From Octadecabacter dasysiphoniae (lineage in GTDB: Bacteria > Pseudomonadota > Alphaproteobacteria > Rhodobacterales > Rhodobacteraceae), in assembly GCF_021532615.1 (NCBI RefSeq), contig NZ_JAKGAQ010000001.1:124001-188000 (forward strand): 64,000 nt of DNA. Reading direction: 5' to 3'. The notes below the pieces were generated by a model that saw only the letters and a program-made list of their open reading frames with translations, was not told the DNA's origin and made no database searches. The position numbers and the translations under genes are program-made. How positions within the stretch are numbered: the stretch's first letter is position 1; each line of letters starts with the position of its first letter. Below are positions 11,204-19,169 of this stretch, piece by piece.

Positions 11204-11978
11204 CTACATGCCCCGCACGCAGTCCGTCACGAACGCGATGCGCGATTTCTATGAATTCCGCACTGTCGCGAATGTCGAGCGGACGGTCCTTTGTCAGGGG
11301 GCTTTCAATGACATCAGAAATCCGCCCCGGCCGCGGTGACATCACGACGATCTTGGTGGACAAATAGACGGCCTCGGGGATGGAGTGGGTCACGAACCCG
11401 ATGGTTTTTTCCGTTCTCGCCCATAGCTTCAACAGCTGTTCATTAAGGTGATCGCGCACGATTTCATCCAAGGCACCGAACGGTTCATCCATCAGCAAGA
11501 TGTCTGCATCAAACGCCAGCGCGCGCGCAATTGATGCGCGTTGCTGCATGCCGCCGGACAATTGCCACGGGAATTTCCGCTCGAACCCGTTGAGGTCAAC
11601 AAGTTCCAAAACCCGATCAACACGCTGCGCCTGCTCCGCCTTTGAAAACCCCATAATTTCCAGCGGCAGGCGAATGTTACCACCAATCGTGCGCCACGGA
11701 TAAAGCCCCGCCGCTTGAAAAACATAGCCATACGCCCGCGCGCGCCGGGCCTCATCCGGCGTCATGCCGTTGACCGTAATTTCACCCGCTGTTGGTGTTT
11801 CCAGCCCTGCAATGCAGCGCAAGAACGTCGTCTTGCCGCAGCCGGACGGCCCGATGAACGAAACGAAATCACCCTTGTTGATTTCAAGGCTGACATCTTT
11901 GAGCGCATGAACGGGCCCATCGTTTGTCTGAAACGTCAGATCGAGGTTTCGTGCCGTAATTACAGGATCAGTTGTCAT
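11196..11978 (-). CDS. ABC transporter ATP-binding protein (pyrimidine operon)
   Basis: Cytoplasmic ATPase of 260 residues with Walker A GPSGCGKTTF, signature LSGGMQQRASIARAL and Walker B ILLMDEPFGALDEIV. It is close in family to tauB but clearly a separate protein. It overlaps the upstream exported-protein gene by ATGA and the downstream permease by eight bases. It supplies energy for the two permeases and the binding protein at the operon end. Confidence 0.85.
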   Translation of the reverse strand: MTTDPVITARNLDLTFQTNDGPVHALKDVSLEINKGDFVSFIGPSGCGKTTFLRCIAGLETPTAGEITVNGMTPDEARRARAYGYVFQAAGLYPWRTIGGNIRLPLEIMGFSKAEQAQRVDRVLELVDLNGFERKFPWQLSGGMQQRASIARALAFDADILLMDEPFGALDEIVRDHLNEQLLKLWARTEKTIGFVTHSIPEAVYLSTKIVVMSPRPGRISDVIESPLTKDRPLDIRDSAEFIEIAHRVRDGLRAGHVDD

Positions 11979-12319
11979 TCACACAGTCGCAATTCGGTTA
12001 TAAGTTCGGGGCTTTCAACAGGCCAAATCGTGAACACGTCGCCGCCTACAGGCGTCATGCCATAGACCTGTTCCCATGTGTCGCCTTCGCCGCTACAGGA
12101 CGCGGTGATCAAAGATCGCAGGTTCAAATCACCGTCGATCTGCACGATCTCGCAACGGCTCTCCCATCGTTCGATCTGGTTGGGCCACAGGACGAAAAGG
12201 TTGTCCGACGACTCCTCTCGGCCCGCCACGCGATCACATCCTGCGGCGTTGCCCAAGGCCTGCGCGCCCGCAACCAATGGCAATATCGTTAGGGCCACGG
12301 CAGCAATTATTTGTCGCAT
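11975..12319 (-). CDS. Small exported protein of unknown function in the pyrimidine operon
   Basis: I do not recognise this 114-residue protein. It starts with a clear signal peptide (MRQIIAAVALTILPLVAGAQA). The mature part is acidic, tryptophan-containing (LFVLWPNQIERWE, VFTIWPVES) and has four cysteines that could form two disulfides. The start chosen overlaps the hydA stop by one base (TAATG), and the end overlaps the ATPase gene by ATGA. A longer frame starting at 12382 would lie inside hydA and lose the signal peptide at its N-terminus. Context suggests a periplasmic accessory in pyrimidine uptake; that is inference. Confidence 0.65.
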   Translation of the reverse strand: MRQIIAAVALTILPLVAGAQALGNAAGCDRVAGREESSDNLFVLWPNQIERWESRCEIVQIDGDLNLRSLITASCSGEGDTWEQVYGMTPVGGDVFTIWPVESPELITELRLCE

Positions 12320-13773
12320 TAAACCCCCGACGCCGGAATGCCGGATCGCTGTACAGGGCGCGGCGCGGTCAATTCTTTCCATGACGACAGTGCCCTGTTG
12401 GTCACGCCATTGCCCTCTCGTTTCACGAACTTCCCGTGGCCTTCCTGCGTGCGGATTTCACCGTCATGCACAGCGACGTTGCCGCGTGTGAGCGTAAAGC
12501 GCGGCAGACCTTTGACCTGCTGGCCTTCGAACACATTGTAATCAATCGCAGATTGCTGCGCACCTGCCGTGATTGTCTTTGCCTTTTCCGGATCCCAAAC
12601 GACGATGTCCGCATCCGCGCCGACCAGAACAGCGCCTTTCTTGGGGTAACAATTCAGGATTTTAGCGATGTTGGTCGACGTGACCGCAACAAATTCATTC
12701 ATCGTCAAACGGCCCGTGGCAACGCCGTGGGTCCACAGCATCGGCATGCGATCCTCTAGCCCGCCGGTGCCGTTTGGAATCTTGGTAAAGTCATCGATGC
12801 CAGTGCGTTTTTGTTCCGTTGTGAACGCGCAGTGGTCAGTTGCCACAACCGACAAGCTGCCGCTTTGCAAACCTGCCCAAAGGCTGTCTTGATGTTGTTT
12901 GTTGCGGAAAGGCGGTGACATCACGCGGCGTGCGGCGTGGTCCCAATCTTTGTTGAAATACTCGCTCTCGTCCAATGTCAGATGCTGGATCAACGGTTCT
13001 CCCCAGACGCGCTTGCCTTGCTGGCGGGCACGGCGGATCGCCTCGTGGGATTCTTCGCAGGATGTGTGAACGACATACAATGGAACGCCCGCCATGTCGG
13101 CGATCATGATGGCGCGGTTGGTGGCCTCCCCCTCGACCTGGGGAGGGCGCGAATAGGCGTGTGCCTCGGGGCCGGTGTTGCCCTCGGCCAGCAGTTTGGC
13201 GGACAATTCGGCTACCACATCACCGTTTTCGGCATGCACCATGGCAATGCCACCCAGTTCGGACAAACGGTTAAACGACGCATAAAGCTCATCGTCATTA
13301 ACCATCAGCGCGCCCTTATAGGCGAGGAAGTGTTTGAACGTGTTGATGCCGCGATCCTTGATCACGGATTCCATTTCATCAAAAACCTGTTCGCCCCACC
13401 ATGTTACGGCCATGTGGAACGAATAATCGCAGTTCGCGCGGGTCGATTTGTTGTCCCACATCTGCAGCGCGTCATGCAGGCCTTGACCGGGCGACGGCAG
13501 TGCAAAATCAACCACCATCGTCGTGCCACCAGCCAAAGCTGCCCGCGTGCCGGATTCAAAATCGTCAGACGAATACGTCCCCATGAACGGCATTTCCAAA
13601 TGCGTATGCGGATCGATCCCGCCGGGCATGACATAACAGCCCGTCGCATCCAGTTCCTCATCGCCCTTAAGGTTCGGCCCGATCTGTGTGATCACCCCAT
13701 CCTCAATCAACACGTCCGCCTTGTAGGTCAGGTCTGCGGTGACGATGGTGCCGTTCTTTATGACTTTGGTCAT
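12319..13773 (-). CDS. hydA: Dihydropyrimidinase (D-hydantoinase family)
   Basis: Hydrolyses dihydrouracil or dihydrothymine to N-carbamoyl-beta-alanine or its methyl derivative, the second step of reductive pyrimidine breakdown. At 484 residues it has the family's usual length. The metal-binding DPHTHLEMPF is at about residues 56-65. The lysine of KHFLAYKGALM at about 149-159 is the one expected to be carboxylated and bridge two zinc ions. The C-terminal half has HTSCEESHEA and the DHCAF metal motif. It lies between the amidohydrolase gene and the transporter genes in one operon. Confidence 0.93.
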   Translation of the reverse strand: MTKVIKNGTIVTADLTYKADVLIEDGVITQIGPNLKGDEELDATGCYVMPGGIDPHTHLEMPFMGTYSSDDFESGTRAALAGGTTMVVDFALPSPGQGLHDALQMWDNKSTRANCDYSFHMAVTWWGEQVFDEMESVIKDRGINTFKHFLAYKGALMVNDDELYASFNRLSELGGIAMVHAENGDVVAELSAKLLAEGNTGPEAHAYSRPPQVEGEATNRAIMIADMAGVPLYVVHTSCEESHEAIRRARQQGKRVWGEPLIQHLTLDESEYFNKDWDHAARRVMSPPFRNKQHQDSLWAGLQSGSLSVVATDHCAFTTEQKRTGIDDFTKIPNGTGGLEDRMPMLWTHGVATGRLTMNEFVAVTSTNIAKILNCYPKKGAVLVGADADIVVWDPEKAKTITAGAQQSAIDYNVFEGQQVKGLPRFTLTRGNVAVHDGEIRTQEGHGKFVKREGNGVTNRALSSWKELTAPRPVQRSGIPASGV

Positions 13774-13802
13774 GGCTAGGTCCCTCTATTCATTCAGATT
13801 AT

Positions 13803-13955
13803 TCAAGTCGACATGCCCCACATGACAAAAAGGACAATGTAGAACACCGTAACAAGAGCAACCCCACCCACGAAAAGCCAAACGAAAACACTGAACGCTT
13901 TTTCAAGGCCGCTTGCCTTTCTTCGTTCATCAGGTGGCGGGGCAGGATCTGTCAT
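13803..13955 (-). CDS. Small single-span membrane protein, 50 residues
   Basis: Unrecognised small ORF, read directly in the gap between hydA and the amidohydrolase gene. The start is MTDPAPPPDERRKASGLEKA, a charged cytoplasmic head. It is followed by one hydrophobic span of about 25 residues (FSVFVWLFVGGVALVTVFYIVLFVMWG). The frame fills the gap, is on the operon strand and follows the amidohydrolase stop by 31 bp. Size and composition resemble small membrane subunits or regulators of transporters. The function is unknown. Confidence 0.6.
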   Translation of the reverse strand: MTDPAPPPDERRKASGLEKAFSVFVWLFVGGVALVTVFYIVLFVMWGMST

Positions 13956-13986
13956 TTTGATCGATCTTTTTGGGGCATTGATCCCA

Positions 13987-15237
13987 TCAACTTACAATCT
14001 CCGCCGTTTCCAGAACCGCGTGCATTAACACGTCCGTGCCCGCGGTCGCCCATTCGGGTGAAATCTCTTCTGCTTCGTGGTGGGACAATCCATCCACACA
14101 GGGGCACATGACCATTGCGGTCGGGTATAGATCGTTGATCCAACACGCGTCGTGGCCCGCGCCGGAAATGATATCCATATGGGAATAGCCCAGCCGTTCG
14201 GCGGCGGCACGCACAGCCCCAACGCAGTCTTCGTTGAATGCGGGCGGGTCGAATTGGCCGACGATTTCACAACTGAATTCAACGCCGATGTCTTCGCAAA
14301 GCTTTGGCGCGCGGCTCTGAAATTCTGCGACCATCGCGTTGAGCTTGTCCAGCAGGTGCGTACGCATATCGACCGTGAACACCACCTTACCCGGGATCAC
14401 ATTGCGCGAATTGGGGTAAACATCGATATGTCCAATCGCGCCAACGGCATTGGGTTGATTGGCCATCGCAATTTCATGCACCAATTCCGTCACCAATGCC
14501 AAACCGCGCCCTGCGTTTTTGCGCATGTGCATGGGTGTTGATCCCGTATGGCTTTCCTTGCCCGTCACCGTGCATTCGATCCAACGCAATCCTTGGCCGT
14601 GGGTCACAACGCCAATGTCTCGGCCTTCCGCCTCCAGGATTGGCCCTTGTTCGATGTGCAATTCAAAGAACGCGTGCATTTTGCGGTTTCCGACCTTTTC
14701 AGGGCCTTTCCAGCCGATCCGCTCAAGCTCATCACCGAATTTCTTGCCGTTGGCATCCGTGCGATCCCGTGCCCAGTCTAGGTCATGTTTGCCCGCGAAC
14801 ACACCAGAGGCCAGCATCGCAGGGGCAAATCGCGTGCCTTCTTCGTTGGTCCAGTTTGTCACAACAATCGGGTGTTTTGTCTTGATGTCGAGGTCATTCA
14901 TTGTGCGGATAATTTCAAGCCCGCCAAGAACGCCCAAAACCCCATCATATTTGCCACCGGTGGGCTGCGTATCGAGGTGCGATCCAACGTAGACGGGCAG
15001 GGCATCAGGGTCAGCCCCTTCGCGCCGCGCGAACATATTGCCGATCTCGTCCACACCCATGGTGCAGCCCGCTTCGTCACACCATTTCTGGAACAGATAA
15101 CGGCCTTCGCTGTCTTCATCCGTCAGTGTCTGGCGATTGTTGCCACCCGCAATACCAGGGCCGATCTTGGCCATCTCCATCAGGCTATCCCAAAGACGGG
15201 TGCCATTGATGCGTAGGTTCTCTCCGAATGCTGGCAT
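13987..15237 (-). CDS. pydC: Zn-dependent N-carbamoyl-beta-alanine amidohydrolase (M20-like, beta-ureidopropionase)
   Basis: Probably hydrolyses N-carbamoyl-beta-alanine to beta-alanine, CO2 and ammonia, the last step of the pathway. At 416 residues it belongs to the hydantoinase/carbamoylase family related to allantoate amidohydrolase. Metal-ligand motifs are visible: GSHLDTQPTGGKYDGVLG (about residues 80-97), NEEGTRF (about 130), HIEQGP and the late SGAGHDA. Family members also act on allantoate or other ureido acids; the hydA, preT and preA neighbours decide the assignment. It is first in its operon, just after the RutR-type operator. Confidence 0.85.
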   Translation of the reverse strand: MPAFGENLRINGTRLWDSLMEMAKIGPGIAGGNNRQTLTDEDSEGRYLFQKWCDEAGCTMGVDEIGNMFARREGADPDALPVYVGSHLDTQPTGGKYDGVLGVLGGLEIIRTMNDLDIKTKHPIVVTNWTNEEGTRFAPAMLASGVFAGKHDLDWARDRTDANGKKFGDELERIGWKGPEKVGNRKMHAFFELHIEQGPILEAEGRDIGVVTHGQGLRWIECTVTGKESHTGSTPMHMRKNAGRGLALVTELVHEIAMANQPNAVGAIGHIDVYPNSRNVIPGKVVFTVDMRTHLLDKLNAMVAEFQSRAPKLCEDIGVEFSCEIVGQFDPPAFNEDCVGAVRAAAERLGYSHMDIISGAGHDACWINDLYPTAMVMCPCVDGLSHHEAEEISPEWATAGTDVLMHAVLETAEIVS

Positions 15238-15267
15238 TGCGATCCCCCGATGGCTGCTGGCAATAAT

Positions 15268-15283
15268 TTGACCAACTGGTCAA
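15268..15283. promoter_or_regulatory. RutR operator (perfect consensus palindrome)
   Basis: The sequence TTGACCAACTGGTCAA matches exactly the published E. coli RutR consensus TTGACCA-NN-TGGTCAA. It lies between the divergent amidohydrolase (start 15237) and rutR (start 15410) genes. RutR bound here should control the catabolic and transport operon and could also control its own gene. A partial second site, TGACC-A-GTCAA, is at 15304-15314. Confidence 0.88.
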
Positions 15284-15409
15284 AGGCAGGCTAACAGAGG
15301 GCTATGACCAGTCAAGGATTTTGCTTAACCTTTGGGCACCGTGCAACTAAACATTGCAATAACTTCGGGCGATGTGCCTAAACCCTGTTCAAAAGGCAAA
15401 GTCATCCGA

Positions 15410-16012
15410 ATGGCCAAGTCAGATACCCGCATCCAAAAGAAAAACCAGGCGGCCATTATGGACGCAGGGCTCGCCGTGTTTTCCCAGTTCGGATTTAGGG
15501 GATCGACCTTGGATCAGGTGGCGGATGCTGCTGGGCTGTCCAAGCCGAACTTGCTTTATTATTTCCGCTCAAAAGATGCGATCTACACAGCGCTTCTGGC
15601 CAAGCTTCTGGAAAACTGGCTGGAGCCTCTGCGTGAATTACGCGCTGACGGTGACCCTGTCGAAGAACTCCTCGGGTATGCCAAACGCAAGCTTGATATG
15701 TCCCAGCATTACCCACGCGAAAGCCGGTTGTTTGCCAATGAAATCATACAAGGCGCACCACGTATCGGCGACGTCTTGCGGGGTGAGTTGCGCGAATTGG
15801 TGGATGAGATTTCAGACGTCATCAATGGATGGGCCGCTGACGGGCGCATTAAGCCCGTTGATCCGCGCCACCTGATCTTTTCGATCTGGGCGCTCACCCA
15901 ACACTACGCCGACTTCGACGTGCAGGTGCGTGCAATTCTTGGCGATGTTGATCCGTTCGATGGCGCTGGCGCGCATCTAGAGGCCATGTTGCGCGGCCTT
16001 CTGACACCCTAA
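15410..16012 (+). CDS. rutR: TetR-family regulator, RutR-like
   Basis: 200-residue repressor with an N-terminal TetR helix-turn-helix (AAIMDAGLAVFSQFGFRGSTLDQVADAAGLSKPNLLYYF, about residues 13-51). Its C-terminal ligand domain resembles RutR, which senses uracil or thymine. I chose ATG at 15410, giving MAKSDTRIQKKN. An upstream ATG at 15332 in frame would place the start close to the operator and add 26 unlikely residues. It is divergent from the catabolic operon across a perfect RutR box, and convergent with preA. Confidence 0.88.
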   Translation: MAKSDTRIQKKNQAAIMDAGLAVFSQFGFRGSTLDQVADAAGLSKPNLLYYFRSKDAIYTALLAKLLENWLEPLRELRADGDPVEELLGYAKRKLDMSQHYPRESRLFANEIIQGAPRIGDVLRGELRELVDEISDVINGWAADGRIKPVDPRHLIFSIWALTQHYADFDVQVRAILGDVDPFDGAGAHLEAMLRGLLTP

Positions 16013-16016
16013 AAAA

Positions 16017-16045
16017 TGGGCCGATACGAAATATGTACCGGCCCA
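16017..16045. terminator. Hairpin terminator between convergent rutR and preA
   Basis: TGGGCCGATAC pairs with GTACCGGCCCA, an 11-bp stem with one non-Watson-Crick position around a 7-base loop. It is preceded by an A6 run, giving a U-tract for transcripts coming from preA. For transcripts from rutR the T-run is missing, so it is mainly the preA terminator. Confidence 0.7.
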
Positions 16046-16063
16046 GTCTCAGGGAAGAAAACG

Positions 16064-17368
16064 TTACTCGGCCGCTGTTGCGGACGGGTTATTGGGGTGC
16101 GTCGTCCAGTTGGCATATTCCTTTTGAACGACCTTGCCAGTGCGCGGGTCCGTGGCGCCTGGTTCAAGCGCGACCATCGTGATGCAATCTTCGACAGGGC
16201 AGACATCAACGCAAAGGTTACAGGCGACGCATTCTTCGTCGATGACGGTGAATGTGCGGTCATCCGACATTGCAATCGCTTGGTGTGATGTGTCTTCGCA
16301 GGCCGCGTAACACCGCCCACACGCGATACAATCGTCCTGATTGATAACCGCTTTGGCGACGTAATTCAGGTTCAGGTATTGCCAGTCGGTGGTGTTCGGA
16401 ATGGCCTTGCCCATGAAATCCTGAATGCTGGTGTGGCCCTTTTCGTCCATCCATTGCGACAAGCCGGAAATCATTTCCTGCACAATCTTGAAGCCATAGG
16501 TCATCGCCGCCGTGCAGACCTGCACATTGCCGCACCCAAGCGTGATGTATTCCGCAGCATCGCGCCACGTGGTGACGCCACCAATGCCGGAAATCGGCAA
16601 ACCGCGCGTCTCCTCTGCCCGCGCAATCTCGGACACCATGCTCATTGCAATTGGTTTGACCGCTGGGCCGCAATAGCCGCCATGCGTGCCTTTGCCATCG
16701 ATGCTTGGTTCGGGCGACATCGTGTCGAGGTTTACAGATGTGATGGAATTGATCGTGTTGATCAACGATACCGCATCCGCCCCGCCACGTTTCGCCGCAG
16801 CCGCAGGTTTGCGCACATCTGTGATGTTCGGCGTTAGCTTCACGATTACAGGCTTGCTGTAGTACTGCTTGCACCAGCGCGTCACCATTTCGATGTATTC
16901 TGGAACCTGCCCAACAGCTGCGCCCATACCGCGTTCAGACATGCCGTGCGGGCAGCCAAAGTTTAGTTCAATCCCGTCGGCGCCGGTGTCTTCGACAAGC
17001 GGCAGAATGTCTTTCCACGCCTGTTCTTCGCAGGGCACCATAAGGGACACGATGATCGCGCGGTCCGGGTAGTCCGCCTTCACGCGTTTGATTTCTTCGA
17101 GGTTGGTGTAAAGGTCACGATCAGTGATCAATTCGATATTGTTGATCCCTAAAACGCGGCGGTCCGCGCCATAGATCACGCCGTAGCGCGGGCCGTTTAC
17201 GTTGACGACGGGCGGGCCTTCGGACCCCAGCGTTTTCCAGACCACACCGCCCCATCCGGCCTCGAACGCGCGGCGCACGTTGTATTCTTTGTCCGTTGGG
17301 GGGGCTGATGCGAGCCAGAACGGGTTGGGGGATTTGATACCTAAAAAATCTGTTGTCAGGTCGGCCAT
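16064..17368 (-). CDS. preA: NAD-dependent dihydropyrimidine dehydrogenase, subunit PreA
   Basis: Catalytic subunit, 434 residues, reducing uracil or thymine to the dihydro form in the first pathway step. The N-terminal half is a dihydroorotate-dehydrogenase-like FMN barrel, with NFGCPHGMSERGMGAAVGQ around residues 141-159 including the active-site cysteine region. The C-terminal part has two 4Fe-4S clusters, CIACGRCYAAC and CVACNLCVDVCP. It begins directly at the preT stop with no gap. Electrons come from NAD(P)H through PreT. Confidence 0.93.
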   Translation of the reverse strand: MADLTTDFLGIKSPNPFWLASAPPTDKEYNVRRAFEAGWGGVVWKTLGSEGPPVVNVNGPRYGVIYGADRRVLGINNIELITDRDLYTNLEEIKRVKADYPDRAIIVSLMVPCEEQAWKDILPLVEDTGADGIELNFGCPHGMSERGMGAAVGQVPEYIEMVTRWCKQYYSKPVIVKLTPNITDVRKPAAAAKRGGADAVSLINTINSITSVNLDTMSPEPSIDGKGTHGGYCGPAVKPIAMSMVSEIARAEETRGLPISGIGGVTTWRDAAEYITLGCGNVQVCTAAMTYGFKIVQEMISGLSQWMDEKGHTSIQDFMGKAIPNTTDWQYLNLNYVAKAVINQDDCIACGRCYAACEDTSHQAIAMSDDRTFTVIDEECVACNLCVDVCPVEDCITMVALEPGATDPRTGKVVQKEYANWTTHPNNPSATAAE

Positions 17369-18703
17369 CTAAACATCCCCCGTTAGTGTCTTGTGAATAT
17401 CCATGGCCGCGTCTCGGCCCTCTGCCACGGCTGTGACGGTCAAATCATCGCCGCCAGACGCGCAATCACCACCGGCCCAAACACCTTTGCGGCTGGTCTG
17501 GCCCGCACCCGTCACCGCAATTTTGCGCCCGTTGAGTTTTAGCCCCGCGTCAGTCGTCAAGGTTTGCCCGATTGCACGGAACACCTGATCGGCAGGCAGG
17601 CGGATTGCCTCACCTGTACCAGTAAGCGCACCATCCTTCGTCGCCGTATATTCCAGCTCAATCTCGGTCGCGGCGCCATTGCCGTGGATCGCCTTTGGCT
17701 GCACATTGAACATCAGCTTCACACCATGCGAAGCGGCTAAATCCTGTTCATAACGGCTCGCGCTCATGGCGTCGCGCCCGCGCCGGTAGGCAATCGTGAC
17801 ATTGTCCGCGCCCAGCAATTTGGATTGCACGGCGGCATCTACTGCGGTCATCCCGCCGCCGATCACCACCACGTTCCGCCCCACAGGAAGGGCTGCCAGA
17901 TCAGACGCTTGGCGCAGTGTTTCGATGAAGGCGACCGCATCTTCTACGCCATCCTTGTCATCGCCATCCACCGATAATGCATTTACGCCCCCAAGGCCAA
18001 CGGCCAAGAACACTGCGGAAAAACAACCGACAAGATCGTCGATCTTCAACTTCGCCCCCAACGCCATGTCGTTCTTGATTTCGATGCCGCCAATAGAACA
18101 CAGCCATTCAACCTCGCGCGCGGCGAAGTCGTCTGTCGATTTGTACGCTGCGATCCCGTATTCGTTCAGGCCACCTGCCTTGGGCTGCGCGTCATATACC
18201 GTCACTTCATGGCCAAGCAGGGCCAAACGGTGCGCACATGCAAGGCCCGCGGGGCCAGCGCCTATCACGGCCACTTTGTTACCCGTCGCCTGCGCGCGCG
18301 TGTAGGGCATCACGTCTTTGGCCATCACAGTATCCGTCGCAAAGCGCTGCAAACGCCCGATTTCAACAGGTTTACCTTCGGCCATTTCACGCACGCAAGC
18401 CTGTTCACACAGATCTTCGGTGGGGCAAACGCGGGCACACATGCCGCCCAGAATGTTCATGTCGAAAATCGTTTTCGCGGCGGCATCCGGCGTGCCAGTT
18501 GCGATCTGGCGGATAAACAGCGGGATGTCGATGTCCGTGGGACAGGCTGTGATACAGGGCGCATCATGGCAGAAGTAACACCTGTCCGCTGCCACCGCTG
18601 CCTCGTGGGCGTTTAGGGGCGCGTGCAGGTCCGTGAAGTTCTCGGCCAGTTCATCCGAATTCAGCCGTGCGGGGGCAATTCCTAGGGTATGGGGCGTGTT
18701 CAT
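17369..18703 (-). CDS. preT: NAD(P)-dependent dihydropyrimidine dehydrogenase, subunit PreT
   Basis: FAD and Fe-S subunit that passes electrons from NAD(P)H to PreA, related to the small subunit of glutamate synthase. The N-terminal cysteine clusters (CYFCHDAPC, CPTDIDIP, CARVCPTEDLCEQAC) bind 4Fe-4S. VIGAGPAGLACAHRLALLGHEV at about residues 130-151 is the FAD site and VVVIGGGMTAVDAAV the NAD(P) site. I start at ATG 18703 (MNTPHTLGIAPARLN), giving 444 residues. The same frame runs upstream to 18865 but that extension is cysteine-rich noise without family likeness. Confidence 0.92.
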   Translation of the reverse strand: MNTPHTLGIAPARLNSDELAENFTDLHAPLNAHEAAVAADRCYFCHDAPCITACPTDIDIPLFIRQIATGTPDAAAKTIFDMNILGGMCARVCPTEDLCEQACVREMAEGKPVEIGRLQRFATDTVMAKDVMPYTRAQATGNKVAVIGAGPAGLACAHRLALLGHEVTVYDAQPKAGGLNEYGIAAYKSTDDFAAREVEWLCSIGGIEIKNDMALGAKLKIDDLVGCFSAVFLAVGLGGVNALSVDGDDKDGVEDAVAFIETLRQASDLAALPVGRNVVVIGGGMTAVDAAVQSKLLGADNVTIAYRRGRDAMSASRYEQDLAASHGVKLMFNVQPKAIHGNGAATEIELEYTATKDGALTGTGEAIRLPADQVFRAIGQTLTTDAGLKLNGRKIAVTGAGQTSRKGVWAGGDCASGGDDLTVTAVAEGRDAAMDIHKTLTGDV

Positions 18704-18751
18704 GGTGGCTCCGCTAGCAACAATCACCATTACCTTGGCACAAATTATTTT

Positions 18752-18767
18752 TTTATCAAACGGTAAA
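18752..18767. promoter_or_regulatory. Degenerate RutR-like dyad upstream of preT
   Basis: Read on the minus strand, TTTACCGTTTGATAAA agrees with the RutR consensus at 10 of 14 specified positions. It lies about 50 bp upstream of the preT start, where a repressor or activator site would be expected. It is a much weaker match than the 15268 site and may be chance in an AT-rich promoter. Confidence 0.35.
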
Positions 18768-18879
18768 ATAATTGAATCTGGGGGATGGTCTGTAAATGCA
18801 CATCTATCGATGGACTGCGCGGCGGCTTTGCCTAAGATGCAATCAGTACGCGAACAATTTATCAAGCCGGAGGTCCAGA

Positions 18880-19164
18880 ATGCCCGCCTATGCCATCGTT
18901 CAAGTCGACGTCAAAGATGCTGACGAATATGCGAAATATGCCGTTCTTGCAGGGCCGGCGGTGGCCAAATACGGCGGTGAATTCCTTGCTCGTGGGGGGG
19001 CGGTTGTGGTCAAGGAAGGCACCACGCGCGACCGGTGTGTCATCATCCGGTTCCTCGATATGCAGACCGCTGAAAAATTCTATCACGGTCCAGAATATCA
19101 GGAAGCGTTGGCCTTTGCGCTGCCTGTTTCGGATCGTGACTACAAATTCGTCGAAGGGATTTAA
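18880..19164 (+). CDS. DUF1330 domain protein
   Basis: 94-residue cytoplasmic protein with a dimeric ferredoxin-like alpha-beta fold expected from its family ([21 protein letters not shown], ending [15 protein letters not shown]). AGGAGG-like GGAGG precedes the ATG at 18880, while the longer frame from 18796 has no site. DUF1330 proteins have no established reaction. It is transcribed away from preT and sits 5 bp before mtnA, so it probably shares the mtnA transcript. Confidence 0.8.
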   Translation: MPAYAIVQVDVKDADEYAKYAVLAGPAVAKYGGEFLARGGAVVVKEGTTRDRCVIIRFLDMQTAEKFYHGPEYQEALAFALPVSDRDYKFVEGI

Positions 19165-19169
19165 GGGCA

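Noticed and set aside
12937..13779. 280-codon plus-strand frame over hydA
   Set aside because: It is an antisense shadow of a well-supported dihydropyrimidinase.
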